NCBI RefSeq assembly: GCF_008974265.1
Contig: NZ_BKZW01000001.1
Coordinates: forward strand, 3,348,001-3,412,000
Origin: Dictyobacter vulcani
Lineage (GTDB): Bacteria; Chloroflexota; Ktedonobacteria; Ktedonobacterales; Ktedonobacteraceae
Direction: 5' to 3'
DNA: 64,000 nt
The notes beneath the pieces are model-generated. The model was not told where the DNA came from. It saw nothing but the letters and a program-made list of their open reading frames with translations, and made no database searches. The position numbers were made by a program, and so were the translations under genes. Below, one piece after another: positions 26,442 to 34,427 of this stretch (its first letter is position 1; each line of letters begins with the position of its first letter).

Positions 26442-26472
26442 TACTTTGTTGATATAGTAGATCAACAAAGTA
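26442..26472. promoter_or_regulatory. Perfect 12-bp inverted repeat between divergent genes
   Basis: TACTTTGTTGAT and its exact complement ATCAACAAAGTA are separated by 7 bp. The site sits between the sulfite reductase operon and the rightward gene at 26571. Its size and symmetry suit a dimeric regulator. The regulator is unknown. Confidence 0.7.
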
Positions 26473-26570
26473 GAAGTTAATACTAAATATAAGGCCAGGG
26501 GATAACTATGTCAACCTTTTTCAGGTGATTGGACATAGTAATACACTGAAATATGTGAGGACTGAACATT

Positions 26571-27530
26571 ATGAATTTTCTCCTGAGTTGTATCTCGACC
26601 AGACATTCTCTGTTAAAAAATCACTGGGCGCAATCCCAGCAGTCTCAGCAAGAGTCCCAAACAGAGTGTCCTGTTACTGTACTGGGTAGCCTGCAAAAAC
26701 CCAAAGAAGATCAGGGCGGCCTCCTCTGTTTACTCGATGAGAGCGGGAATGTCAAGGCCAGTCTGGATATGTCAATGCCAGCCGGGATCGTTCCAGCGAC
26801 GCAAGGTTTTTTGATTGCCACCATGTATGATGTCCATCGTGTCTCGCGTGACCTTTCCCATGTCGAGCCCGCAACCATCAGCCTGCCTTCCTTTAATCTC
26901 CTCCACTCGCTCTCACGCAGCCAGCGCGGCTATCTCGTTGCCAGTACCGGACTGGACGTGATCGTCGAGTTTTCCGAGAGCGGCGAACGCCTCTGGGATT
27001 GGTGGGCTGTCGAGCATGGCTTTGAGACCACTCCTGATGGTCAGCCACGCTTCATCAATAAAGACGAAGACTATCGTGGCGTCAAATTTGGCACGCTGGC
27101 CCAGACCACCCACGTCAATTCTGTCGCCGAACTGCCCGATGGTACCATTCTAGCCACCCTTTTTCACCAGGGAACCCTCATCGCCATTGAGCGTGAGAGC
27201 GGCAACTGGCAGGTTGTCCTCGACGGTTTAGATCATCCCCACTCAGTACGCATCCTCAATGAAGACTATGTTACCATAGCCGACACTGGCCGTGGTCAAG
27301 GACTCCTGGTCAATATCAAAGGCCTGAAAGGCACAATTGAAGCCCGCGTAGATGCCCGGACCAGCTGGTTACAGGACTGTTCCTATAATGAGCGCAACGA
27401 CCTCTGGACCCTGGTTGACGGTAAAAAGACCCGTATCGTCCTGCGCTCTGGTCCATCTGGTGAGAAACCATATGGACAAATAGAACTCAATCCCGAGTGG
27501 CGCCTCTACGAAGCCCTACCCCTTTCGTAA
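26571..27530 (+). CDS. Beta-propeller protein of unknown function (arylsulfotransferase-like pattern)
   Basis: The 319-residue protein is rich in short beta repeats such as PAGIVPATQGFLIATMYDV, SRSQRGYLVASTGLDVIVEF, TTHVNSVAELPDGTILATLF and LDHPHSVRILNEDYVTIAD. They suggest a six-bladed propeller. GERLWDWWAVEHGF resembles aryl-sulfotransferase-type propellers, but no catalytic His can be verified. There is no signal peptide, so it is probably cytosolic. It is divergent from the sulfite reductase operon across a shared palindromic site, so a link with sulfur metabolism is possible but inferred from position only. Confidence 0.5.
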   Translation: MNFLLSCISTRHSLLKNHWAQSQQSQQESQTECPVTVLGSLQKPKEDQGGLLCLLDESGNVKASLDMSMPAGIVPATQGFLIATMYDVHRVSRDLSHVEPATISLPSFNLLHSLSRSQRGYLVASTGLDVIVEFSESGERLWDWWAVEHGFETTPDGQPRFINKDEDYRGVKFGTLAQTTHVNSVAELPDGTILATLFHQGTLIAIERESGNWQVVLDGLDHPHSVRILNEDYVTIADTGRGQGLLVNIKGLKGTIEARVDARTSWLQDCSYNERNDLWTLVDGKKTRIVLRSGPSGEKPYGQIELNPEWRLYEALPLS

Positions 27531-27564
27531 CGGCAGCCCTCGTGGCTGCTGCCCGTTGGCGTAC
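27529..27564. repeat. Family B repeat, short copy
   Basis: AACGGCAGCCCTCGTGGCTG followed by CTGCCCGTTGGCGTACG is palindromic and begins at the stop codon of the propeller gene. Confidence 0.5.
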
Positions 27565-27893
27565 GTAATGCTCGCTTTCTATTTAAACCACGCCAACTTA
27601 AGATAAGAACTTAAGATACTAGAGACCTCTTCTATTTTGTATGTTGAGCATTACTGCCATTGTGCTCTGCTATCACCTCGATCCCTGCCTTGTTGGTGAG
27701 CTGGATTTTGTGCACCCGGAAGGAATTTTGTAGCGAGCGAACTATGTACAACCCCTGGGCTTGGTGCGATAATAGGAAACCATATACTATTACTGTTCGA
27801 GTTGTAGTTCACTGGGCGAGCAATATGCACATATAATCTGGATGTTGCTAATCGCTATCTTGCTGAATACATTAGAGAGATGTAAATATTATT
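27565..27893. other. Intergenic region with one family C copy
   Basis: Apart from the family C copy at 27594-27619, no gene or clear signal is seen. It should contain the promoter of the oxidoreductase gene at 27894. Confidence 0.4.
27594..27619 (-). repeat. Family C repeat, isolated copy
   Basis: CAACTTAAGATAAGAACTTA ending AGATAC matches the reverse-orientation family C unit with small changes. Confidence 0.65.
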
Positions 27894-28913
27894 ATGACAT
27901 TACGAATAATTCAAGTTGGCCTGGGAGGGTGGGGCCAGAACTGGGCTAAGGCTATTGTCGCAAAGAATAAAGATGTTGAGACGACCGCCTGGGTCGAGAT
28001 TGATGCACCATCGCTGGAAGCCGCGCGTAAGCGCCTGGATCTTCCGGCAGAGAAGTGCTTTACCTCTTTAAGTGAGGCCCTGGATACAGTTCCTGCTGAT
28101 GCTGTGCTGGTAACGGCAAGCCTGCCGGGCCACGTCCCCAGTGCGCGCACTGCTTTATTAGCCAATAAGCATGTATTGATGGAAAAGCCCTTCGCGCCAA
28201 CCGTCGCCGAAGCGATGGAACTCATCGAGCTGGCGGAAGAGCGTGGTCTGACCCTGATGATCAGCCAGAACTACCGTTTTGAGCCAGCGGCTCGTGCGGC
28301 TGCTGAAGCCATTGCGCAGCAGAAAATCGGTCGCCTCAGTACTATTAATATTGATTTTCGTCGTTATGACAACACAGCGCCAGTGGACGAGCATCGTCAC
28401 TACCATATCTGGGAGCCATTGCTGGTCGACATGACCATCCACCACTTCGACCTGATGCGCCTGGTTATTGGCCAGGATCCCGTCCAGGTCATATGTAAAA
28501 CCTGGAATGCACCCTGGAGTAAATACGACGAGCCAGCCGAAGGAGCGATGACAATCACCTTTGATGGTGGTGCGGTCGTCAATTACCGTGGTAGCTGGGT
28601 CAGCACCGGTCCCAAGACCAACTGGGCTGGTGAGTGGCACATGGAAGGCGAAAAAGGCGAGCTAGTCTGGACCAGCCGCGGCGAACTGCCCGAATCCGCC
28701 GAACTGCGCCTCCTGGGCGAAACAGAGTCTACCGCGCTAGAACTGCCAACCATTGCTGAGCACGATCGCGCAGGAAGCCTGGCCGCCTTCGTAACCGCAC
28801 TCAAAACAAAGACTGTGCCAGAAACCTCTGGTCGCGACAACCTCAAGACCTTAGCCTTGATGTTCGCCGCCATCGAATCCGCCAAAACTGGCCAACCAGT
28901 CGACGTCCAGTAG
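27894..28913 (+). CDS. Gfo/Idh/MocA-family oxidoreductase
   Basis: The 339-residue protein has the N-terminal Rossmann fold (IIQVGLGGWGQNWAKAI) and the family motif EKP at residues 97-99 within HVLMEKPFAPT. The conserved DMTIHHFDLMR sequence supplies the usual active-site His in the C-terminal dimerisation domain. It should oxidise or reduce a sugar or cyclitol with NAD(P). The substrate cannot be told. It stands alone, immediately followed by family B repeats that begin at the stop codon. Confidence 0.88.
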   Translation: MTLRIIQVGLGGWGQNWAKAIVAKNKDVETTAWVEIDAPSLEAARKRLDLPAEKCFTSLSEALDTVPADAVLVTASLPGHVPSARTALLANKHVLMEKPFAPTVAEAMELIELAEERGLTLMISQNYRFEPAARAAAEAIAQQKIGRLSTINIDFRRYDNTAPVDEHRHYHIWEPLLVDMTIHHFDLMRLVIGQDPVQVICKTWNAPWSKYDEPAEGAMTITFDGGAVVNYRGSWVSTGPKTNWAGEWHMEGEKGELVWTSRGELPESAELRLLGETESTALELPTIAEHDRAGSLAAFVTALKTKTVPETSGRDNLKTLALMFAAIESAKTGQPVDVQ

Positions 28914-28920
28914 CGGCAGT

Positions 28921-28990
28921 GCTTGCCGCTGCGGCCCGTTGTACCGGAAGCGCTTGCCGCTGCGGCCCGTTGTACCGGAAGCGCTTGCCG
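28921..28990 (+). repeat. Family B repeat, 31-bp tandem copies
   Basis: A 31-bp unit (GCTTGCCGCTGCGGCCCGTT plus GTACCGGAAGC) starts at 28921 and again at 28952. A third copy starts at 28983 and is interrupted after GCTTGCCG by the MITE; the family B sequence resumes at 29392. Confidence 0.85.
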
Positions 28991-29391
28991 CCAACACTTT
29001 TCGTTGAAGGAGATAACCTCAACGGTATGGCGTGGCGCCGTGTACGTGGAGAGAGCGCCACACGCGGAGGCCGCACTGCTGCGTTTGCGCAGGCCAGCGT
29101 GCTCGAACGACGCGCAGTGCTGTGGCGCCTCCAGGGATCGTGTGTGCCGTGGCCTGCTCGCACAGCAACGTGGTGGGTGAGCGCGTAGATCCTCCCCGTA
29201 CCTTCTCGAAGAGGATCGCGAACCATAATCCGTCGCGGTGTAGGCGCCACAGGCATGCGCTGCTCTTTGAGCCCCTCGCTCCACGAGAACGCCGCATGCC
29301 GGCCTCCGCGTGTGGCGCCCTCTCCACGTACACCTTGCTTGCTGGTCACGTCGAACCATCTCTCAACGTAGCGCTAAACGAAAAGTATTGG
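28991..29391. mobile_element. 401-bp MITE with 15-bp TIRs and 9-bp target duplication
   Basis: The element begins CCAACACTTTTCGTT and ends with the complement of CCAATACTTTTCGTT (one mismatch). It is flanked on both sides by CGCTTGCCG (28982-28990 and 29392-29400), a perfect 9-bp target-site duplication within a family B repeat. Internally a 33-bp inverted repeat with one mismatch (about 29040-29072 and 29301-29333) and smaller palindromes would fold most of it into a hairpin. Small reading frames inside look like structure shadows. It encodes no transposase and must have been moved in trans. Confidence 0.88.
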
Positions 29392-29443
29392 CGCTTGCCG
29401 CTGCGACCAGTTCGCGTATGAGCAAGCGACGCCGGTACGTTGG
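29392..29443 (+). repeat. Family B repeat resuming after the MITE
   Basis: CGCTTGCCGCTGCGACCAGT continues the interrupted family B copy and ends GCCGGTACGTTGG. Confidence 0.7.
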
Positions 29444-29453
29444 AGGCCACCAT

Positions 29454-29481
29454 TTGCATCCCATCAATGATGGTGTAATAT
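29454..29481 (+). promoter_or_regulatory. Putative promoter of the SPOUT methyltransferase gene
   Basis: TTGCAT (29454-29459) and TAATAT (29476-29481) are separated by 16 bp. Transcription would begin near 29488, which favours ATG 29518 over ATG 29482 as start codon. Confidence 0.45.
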
Positions 29482-29517
29482 ATGACAGAGCCACATTTAG
29501 AGAGGAAGCAATCGGGG

Positions 29518-30354
29518 ATGAAACAGAGTAGCAGGCCACGTGTCGTCAAAATATATTCAGAGAATAACGACTTTCAATACGCCGAAACCTTACGTCGCAA
29601 GCGCGAGAAGCGGCTCCGCCAGCGCGAATTCTTTGTTGAGGGCGTACGGCCCATCAATCAGGCGCTCCAGTATCACTGGCATATCCGGGCCTTCTTATAT
29701 TCTCGCGACAAACCCTTATCCGATTGGGCTAAAAATATCCTGAACAGCTCCCAGGCCGAAGCCCACTATGAGTTACCGTGGCACCTGCATGCCAAACTCA
29801 GTAACAAGTCCGAGCCATCCGAGCTCATCGCCCTGGTGACCATGCCAGATGACGATGTCAGCCGTATTCCGCTCAAAGAAGACCTGCTGATAGTGGTCTT
29901 TGACCGTCCATCCAGTCCAGGCAACCTCGGCACCATCATCCGCTCCTGTGACGCCCTGGGAGTCGACGGCATGATCATCACCGGACACAGCGTAGACCTC
30001 TATGATCCTGAAACCATCAGCGCAACCACCGGCTCTTTCTTCGCCTTACCCGTTGTACGCCTGCCCTCCCAAAAAGAGCTCGTCACCTGGATCGACATCC
30101 TCAAGCACCAGTTAGGACACATACACGTCGTCGGCAGCGATGAAAAAGGCGATTGCGAACTCACCGAGCACAACTTCAAGCAGCCCACCTTCCTGATCGT
30201 CGGCAACGAAACCTGGGGCATGAGCGCCGCCTATCGCGAACTCTGCGACACCGTCGTCAGCATCCCCATGGCCGGCTCCGCCACCTCCCTCAACGTCGCC
30301 TGCGCCACCTCCATCCTCCTCTACGAAATTAGCCGCCAACGCCACCTCCCATGA
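29518..30354 (+). CDS. TrmH/SpoU-family RNA 2'-O-methyltransferase
   Basis: The SPOUT signature is clear: VVFDRPSSPGNLGTIIRSCD, FLIVGNETWGMS and PMAGSATSLNVACATSILLYE are the three SpoU motifs forming the knotted SAM site. The N-terminal part (RREKRLRQREFFVEGVRPIN pattern) is the substrate-binding domain seen in TrmH/RlmB-like enzymes. It would methylate a ribose 2'-OH in tRNA or rRNA; the exact nucleotide is unknown. With ATG 29518 the protein has 278 residues. An in-frame ATG at 29482 lies inside the likely promoter. Confidence 0.88.
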   Translation: MKQSSRPRVVKIYSENNDFQYAETLRRKREKRLRQREFFVEGVRPINQALQYHWHIRAFLYSRDKPLSDWAKNILNSSQAEAHYELPWHLHAKLSNKSEPSELIALVTMPDDDVSRIPLKEDLLIVVFDRPSSPGNLGTIIRSCDALGVDGMIITGHSVDLYDPETISATTGSFFALPVVRLPSQKELVTWIDILKHQLGHIHVVGSDEKGDCELTEHNFKQPTFLIVGNETWGMSAAYRELCDTVVSIPMAGSATSLNVACATSILLYEISRQRHLP

Positions 30355-30394
30355 TGGCCCTCATTTGCGTGTAAGGCTCAAGAGAGGCAAAACG

Positions 30395-30470
30395 CGTAGG
30401 TTCGGCCCATGCGGCCGATTTATGCTTCTTGAAGAAACACGGCACGTAGGTTCGGCCCATGCGGCCGATT
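30395..30470 (+). repeat. Family A repeats, two direct copies 50 bp apart
   Basis: CGTAGGTTCGGCCCATGCGG followed by CCGATT occurs at 30395-30420 and 30445-30470, identical and exactly 50 bp apart. They lie between convergent genes. Confidence 0.8.
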
Positions 30471-30516
30471 GCGTCCCCTCACGCCCATCTTGCCTCACCG
30501 AGATCATGTGGAACGC

Positions 30517-31610
30517 TCAGATGATCTCCAATCCATCCACGTCCGGCAATGCCGGATGTGGTGTGTGTGGCTCGGTCTGATACCAATAGGCCACGGAAGC
30601 TATATCATCCTGGAGCGGAAGATAGCGCCCTTCGCTACGCCAGCCGAGAGCCTGGATCGTGACGCGCAAATCTGCTTCAAAGCGGATCGGATCCATGATA
30701 TGCCAGCGATACATCCCGAAGCGTTGCTGGCTCTGATAGAGTCCATCGGGTTGGAGGACCTGGGGCAGGCCCAGAAAGGCGGTTGAATAGGTGCCATACT
30801 GGCCCTGAGGATGTTCAAAGTTCCAGGCACCGCCAAAGTAATCCTCGGTTCCTGTACCACAGATAGTCGGAAACTCTTGATCTCCATCCAGATAAAACTT
30901 GATCTCGCCCTCACCCCACCAGCCGCGATTATTTACCTGCCAGGCCAGATATGTGCCCACATAGTGTCCATTACCCTTAACATTATCCAGCAGGGTATGT
31001 ACTTCTTGATACTTCAGAGGATTGCTACGCCGCCAGCGGGCGTGAAAATAGCCGACCTCTTCTGGCACATCGGTGAGGGTATAGGTGATCTGATAGTACA
31101 GTACAGCCTCTTCAGTGCCCAGATTCTCAACCGTAATGCGCGCACCCTGGCGAAATGGCATTTCCCAGTAGGAGTTCATGCCACCGGCCGAATTCACGGC
31201 AATCGGCATGGAATTGATATTGCAGCGTTCCCCCAGCCATTCGCGAAGAAATCGCCCAGTGGACATTCGATCGAAGCGTGCTCCTCGCCGTCCCAGTAGG
31301 CGCGTAAAATAAGCTTGCGCCAGTGAGCGGGAAAGGTTGTCAACCAGATATGCTGGATGGCGCCAGCATCTGTAATCTCAGCCAGCGTAAATGTGCTATG
31401 AGGAGCAATCTTCACCGAAGGCGAAACCTTCCAGCCCTGACCCAATTCGCGGGCGTGAAACGCCCCTGTCCCCTCGGTCGCCATACCTCCCTGGCCCTTT
31501 GAGCCACTGAAGTTTTCGGCACTGATAGAGCGTGTTTTCGCATGCGAGAGACGAGAAAGATTGCCCAGGCCCATCCCCAGTCCATTAAAGCCTTTGTGTG
31601 TGCTTGTCAT
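30517..31610 (-). pseudogene. DUF2961 family protein, frameshifted
   Basis: Two frames join into one protein of about 365 residues. The upstream frame gives GLGNLSRLSHAKTRSISAEN, IWLTTFPAHWRKLILRAYWD and CPLGDFFANGWG. The downstream frame continues ERCNINSMPIAVNSAGGMNS, then GWWGEGEIKFYLDGD and GTGTEDYFGGAWNF, the strongest DUF2961 signatures. One extra G on the coding strand at the C5 run 31230-31234 restores the join. DUF2961 proteins are jelly-roll proteins, some of which act on fructofuranose- or arabinan-type glycans; the role here is unknown. AGGAGGT precedes ATG 31610. Confidence 0.8.
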
Positions 31611-31631
31611 CGTCTGACCTCCTGCTAGCTC

Positions 31632-31690
31632 TAAAAAAAACAATCGTGTGAGCATCACGCATTTGTAATAAAGCGGAGATCACACGATTG
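31632..31690 (-). terminator. Intrinsic terminator of hflX
   Basis: An 11-bp perfect stem (CAATCGTGTGA at 31641-31651 and complement at 31680-31690) with a long loop is followed on the minus strand by eight T. Confidence 0.75.
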
Positions 31691-31718
31691 ACAATTGGTA
31701 GGCTACGAAGCCATAAAA

Positions 31719-33158
31719 CTACGAGACTATAGACTCTTCGTGGATGCTCTCCTCTTGTTTGGACTCTTGCTGCTCAAGCTCTTCCTGTTTGGCGCGTCTG
31801 GATAGTCTGGCCTTTTTAGGTTGAGCCTCAACCTGGAAGGCCATGAATGGACCACTATGATTCTGGGGCATATGGCCACGGAGGTGGGTGCCTCCATCTT
31901 CATATTCCTCAATCTCAATCGTGCCATACTGGTGGAATTGCGCGACCAGTTCACCATGATCATAAGGGATCACAACATCGAGGGCCGTGAATTGCTCCAC
32001 CAGCGTCTCACTGATGCAACGCAGCAGGCTATCGACGTTGGTTCCTTTCATCGCCGAGACCTCTACTTTAGGGAGCGTAGCCGCCACGCCCTTGAGTTCC
32101 AACTGATGGCCCTCAGGCAGCAGATCCGCTTTATTCAGGGCCAGCACCATCGGCAGACCACCGCCACCGATCTCTTCCAGGACTAACTCTACAGCCTCGA
32201 TCTGATGCTGTACGTAGGGATGTGAGGCATCGACCACGTGTACCAGCAGATCGGCTTCGGCTACCTCTTCCAGTGTTGCGCGGAAAGCCGCCACCAGCGT
32301 GGTTGGCAGGCGCTGCACAAATCCTACTGTATCCGAGAACAGGATCTCTTGACCGCCAGCCAGACGCACACGACGCGTGGTAGGATCCAGGGTCGCAAAC
32401 AGCTTATCCTCAGCCAGCGTTGTCGTTGTGCCTGCTAACTGATTGAGCATCGTAGACTTGCCAGCATTGGTATAGCCAACCAGCGCCACCACTGGAGCCC
32501 CGGCATATTTACGGCGCTCGCGGTGCAATTGTCGCTGACCGCGTACCTGTTCGAGTTCCTCTTCCAGCAGCGTTTTCTGGCGGCGCAGTAAACGGCGGTC
32601 CACCTCAATCTGTTTCTCACCTTCACCACGCTGATTGGTACCACCACCGCTCTGACGAGAAAGGTGGGACCACTGGCGGGTCAGGCGCGGCAGATCATAC
32701 TCAACCTGAGCCAGTTCAACCTGGAGGCGTCCTTCACGCGTCCGGGCACGCTGACCAAAGATGATCAGGATCAAGGCGGTGCGGTCAAGCACCTGGATCT
32801 CTAACTCGCGCTCAAGATTACGGTGCTGATTTGGTCGTAACTCCAGATCAAAGATCACCGCATCGCAGTCGTGGGCATGGAGTAATTCGCTTAACTCTTT
32901 TACTTTACCAGAGCCAAGCAAAGTCGCAGGATGCGGATGATCCATTTTCTGAATCACACGATCCACGCACTGTACGCCCGCAGTGGACGCCAGTTGCTCA
33001 AGCTCATCGAGTGATTCATGGAGAGGCCAATCCGTCTCCGAGGTTTCCACACTCACCAGAATCGCACGCAGGGGAGCATCGGCCAGCAAGCCGCGCATAG
33101 GTTTTTGTTCGTTTGTATCTTTATTATTTTTCTCTTGAGAAGACATTTGTTCCGGCAA
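31719..33158 (-). CDS. hflX: GTPase HflX
   Basis: The 479-residue protein has the HflX N-terminal domain (LLGSGKVKELSELLHAHDCD, LDRTALILIIFGQRARTREG), then the GTPase: GYTNAGKSTMLNQL (G1), DTVGFVQRLP (G3) and LNKADLLP (G4). HflX splits or rescues stalled 70S ribosomes after stress. The tail is Glu/Gln-rich and unusual in length. TTG 33158 is the likely start because AGGAG lies seven bases upstream; ATG 33146 is an alternative. Confidence 0.95.
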   Translation of the reverse strand: MPEQMSSQEKNNKDTNEQKPMRGLLADAPLRAILVSVETSETDWPLHESLDELEQLASTAGVQCVDRVIQKMDHPHPATLLGSGKVKELSELLHAHDCDAVIFDLELRPNQHRNLERELEIQVLDRTALILIIFGQRARTREGRLQVELAQVEYDLPRLTRQWSHLSRQSGGGTNQRGEGEKQIEVDRRLLRRQKTLLEEELEQVRGQRQLHRERRKYAGAPVVALVGYTNAGKSTMLNQLAGTTTTLAEDKLFATLDPTTRRVRLAGGQEILFSDTVGFVQRLPTTLVAAFRATLEEVAEADLLVHVVDASHPYVQHQIEAVELVLEEIGGGGLPMVLALNKADLLPEGHQLELKGVAATLPKVEVSAMKGTNVDSLLRCISETLVEQFTALDVVIPYDHGELVAQFHQYGTIEIEEYEDGGTHLRGHMPQNHSGPFMAFQVEAQPKKARLSRRAKQEELEQQESKQEESIHEESIVS

Positions 33159-33560
33159 AATTGCACTCCTTCAGTTAAAGGCCATATGCATACATGTATC
33201 GTGTGTCGTCATTAGCGCTGTCTCTATGCCGGCTATGCGGACAGTAGTCGAGAACATACTCTGATGCTACTGTGAGTGGATACCTGATAATGGCAGAAAA
33301 TCTGTGTGTGTATCTTTAAAAGGGGGAATAGGTTCTTCGTTGATCAGAAGCATACAACAAGAAAGCCTTCATCACCAGGTTCCGTCCCGCACCATGCTCT
33401 GCGCATCTGTATGCCTGAAAAGGCACGCCAAAAACAGCTATGACACGTGCTAAACGGTTGATCCATGGTTAATTAAAGACTATCACTCGTTATTTCTCCT
33501 ATATAATCTTGTGGTCTTATAAGCATACCCGAACATCGAGCAAAAGTCAATGCAATTTTT
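33159..33560. other. Intergenic, nothing recognised
   Basis: About 400 bp separate hflX from the TusA-like gene. I see no gene, RNA or clear repeat. It should contain the hflX promoter on the minus strand. Confidence 0.5.
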
Positions 33561-33803
33561 TTATTTTTTCTGGATCAGATATTCGTTGGTGATGAGATTG
33601 GCTTGCAATAATGTATTGCCTGTGGTGCGGCTCCAAACTTTGATATCCAGGGGAGCGGCAGGATCATTGGCGATCACCAGGAGCGTCTGGCCAGGTTCGA
33701 TAGTGACCAGAGCATCCTCGATATTTTCCAATAAGCGGCTACAGCCCTCTGTACCAAGATCAAGTATGCGATCTGCTCTGGTTGTGGTGTGTGAACCTTC
33801 CAT
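33561..33803 (-). CDS. TusA-like (sulfurtransferase-fold) small protein
   Basis: The 80-residue protein has the SirA/TusA pattern: ILDLGTEGCSRLLENIEDAL, PGQTLLVIANDPAAPLDIKV and WSRTTGNTLL. In canonical TusA the N-terminal motif is a Cys-Pro pair; here the equivalent Cys is kept (GCSRLL) but the Pro is not. Sulfur relay for tRNA or cofactor thiolation is the usual role, but with the altered motif the activity is uncertain. It stands alone. A ribosome site AAAGG precedes the ATG. Confidence 0.7.
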   Translation of the reverse strand: MEGSHTTTRADRILDLGTEGCSRLLENIEDALVTIEPGQTLLVIANDPAAPLDIKVWSRTTGNTLLQANLITNEYLIQKK

Positions 33804-33945
33804 GTTTGCAGCCTTTCAAGAGCAATGATAGTGATTGGATATCCAGTGATTTTTCTTATATATGCACCATGCGCCTGTAAAAAAGGCACTATGATGAGAT
33901 TTTTCTAATTGTAACATACGTTTCTGTTTTTTTGGGTGTGTATTT

Positions 33946-34035
33946 TTGACAATGTTGATCAAGTTTATATGGTTATTCTTGATTGTCGTAACGAGAAAAA
34001 TATGCTTGACAAAAGTTGATCACTATAGCTACACT
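33946..34035 (+). promoter_or_regulatory. Two similar promoter-like sites with TTGATCA motifs
   Basis: TTGACAATGTTGATCAAG begins at 33946 and TTGACAAAAGTTGATCACT at 34006, 60 bp apart. Each joins a perfect -35 hexamer to a GTTGATCA motif. The second has TACACT (34030-34035) as a possible -10 after 18 bp. They point toward metG. Confidence 0.5.
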
Positions 34036-34041
34036 TAGAAG

Positions 34042-34350
34042 AGATACCTACGGGTGTGAAATGACTATTTCTTTTTCTGTTTTCAGAGGACCCTTTTTTT
34101 ATTGTAGAATGATCTGTAATTTTTAAAGAAGGCATAAACCTCCCGGCTTATACTGGCTTTATGTTATGAAAGATCATGTGGAGTGAAACGACTTTGCAGC
34201 AGGCGCAGCGATTTTCGATGTTAAAGACGATGCGTACGTGCATGCCGATGCCTGAGATGATGGCTATGGCATGCGGCAAAGTGTCATGTTCTTCTCCAGG
34301 TAGATTTCTGAGGGTCCCGCACGAGTGAGTATTACAGAAATGTAGATATT
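34042..34350 (+). other. Long untranslated leader upstream of metG
   Basis: About 390 nt separate the likely start site from metG. The region carries a GCATGCC/GGCATGC inverted repeat (34240-34246, 34268-34274) and a GAAAGATCATGTGG element near 34169. No open frame is convincing. With the terminator at its end it resembles an attenuation leader. Confidence 0.45.
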
Positions 34351-34391
34351 GAGAGGAGCGCAGATGACACGATCTGTGCTCCTCTCTTTTT
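34351..34391 (+). terminator. Strong terminator just upstream of metG
   Basis: A 15-bp stem (GAGAGGAGCGCAGAT against ATCTGTGCTCCTCTC, one G-U pair), loop GACACG, then five T. It lies 37 bp before the metG start codon, so it can only regulate metG or end a separate short RNA. Confidence 0.85.
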
Positions 34392-34427
34392 GTGTTGTTT
34401 ATCGACTATTTTTGCGAGGGAGATGCT

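Noticed and set aside
28919..29421. Several overlapping reading frames over the 401-bp MITE
   Set aside because: They arise on both strands from GC-rich inverted repeats and mirror each other, as expected for a folded non-coding element.
34042..34391. T-box riboswitch upstream of metG
   Set aside because: The sequence near the terminator (GAGGGTCCCGCACG) only loosely resembles the T-box core and lacks the UGGN that pairs with tRNA ends. No Stem I features could be recognised.
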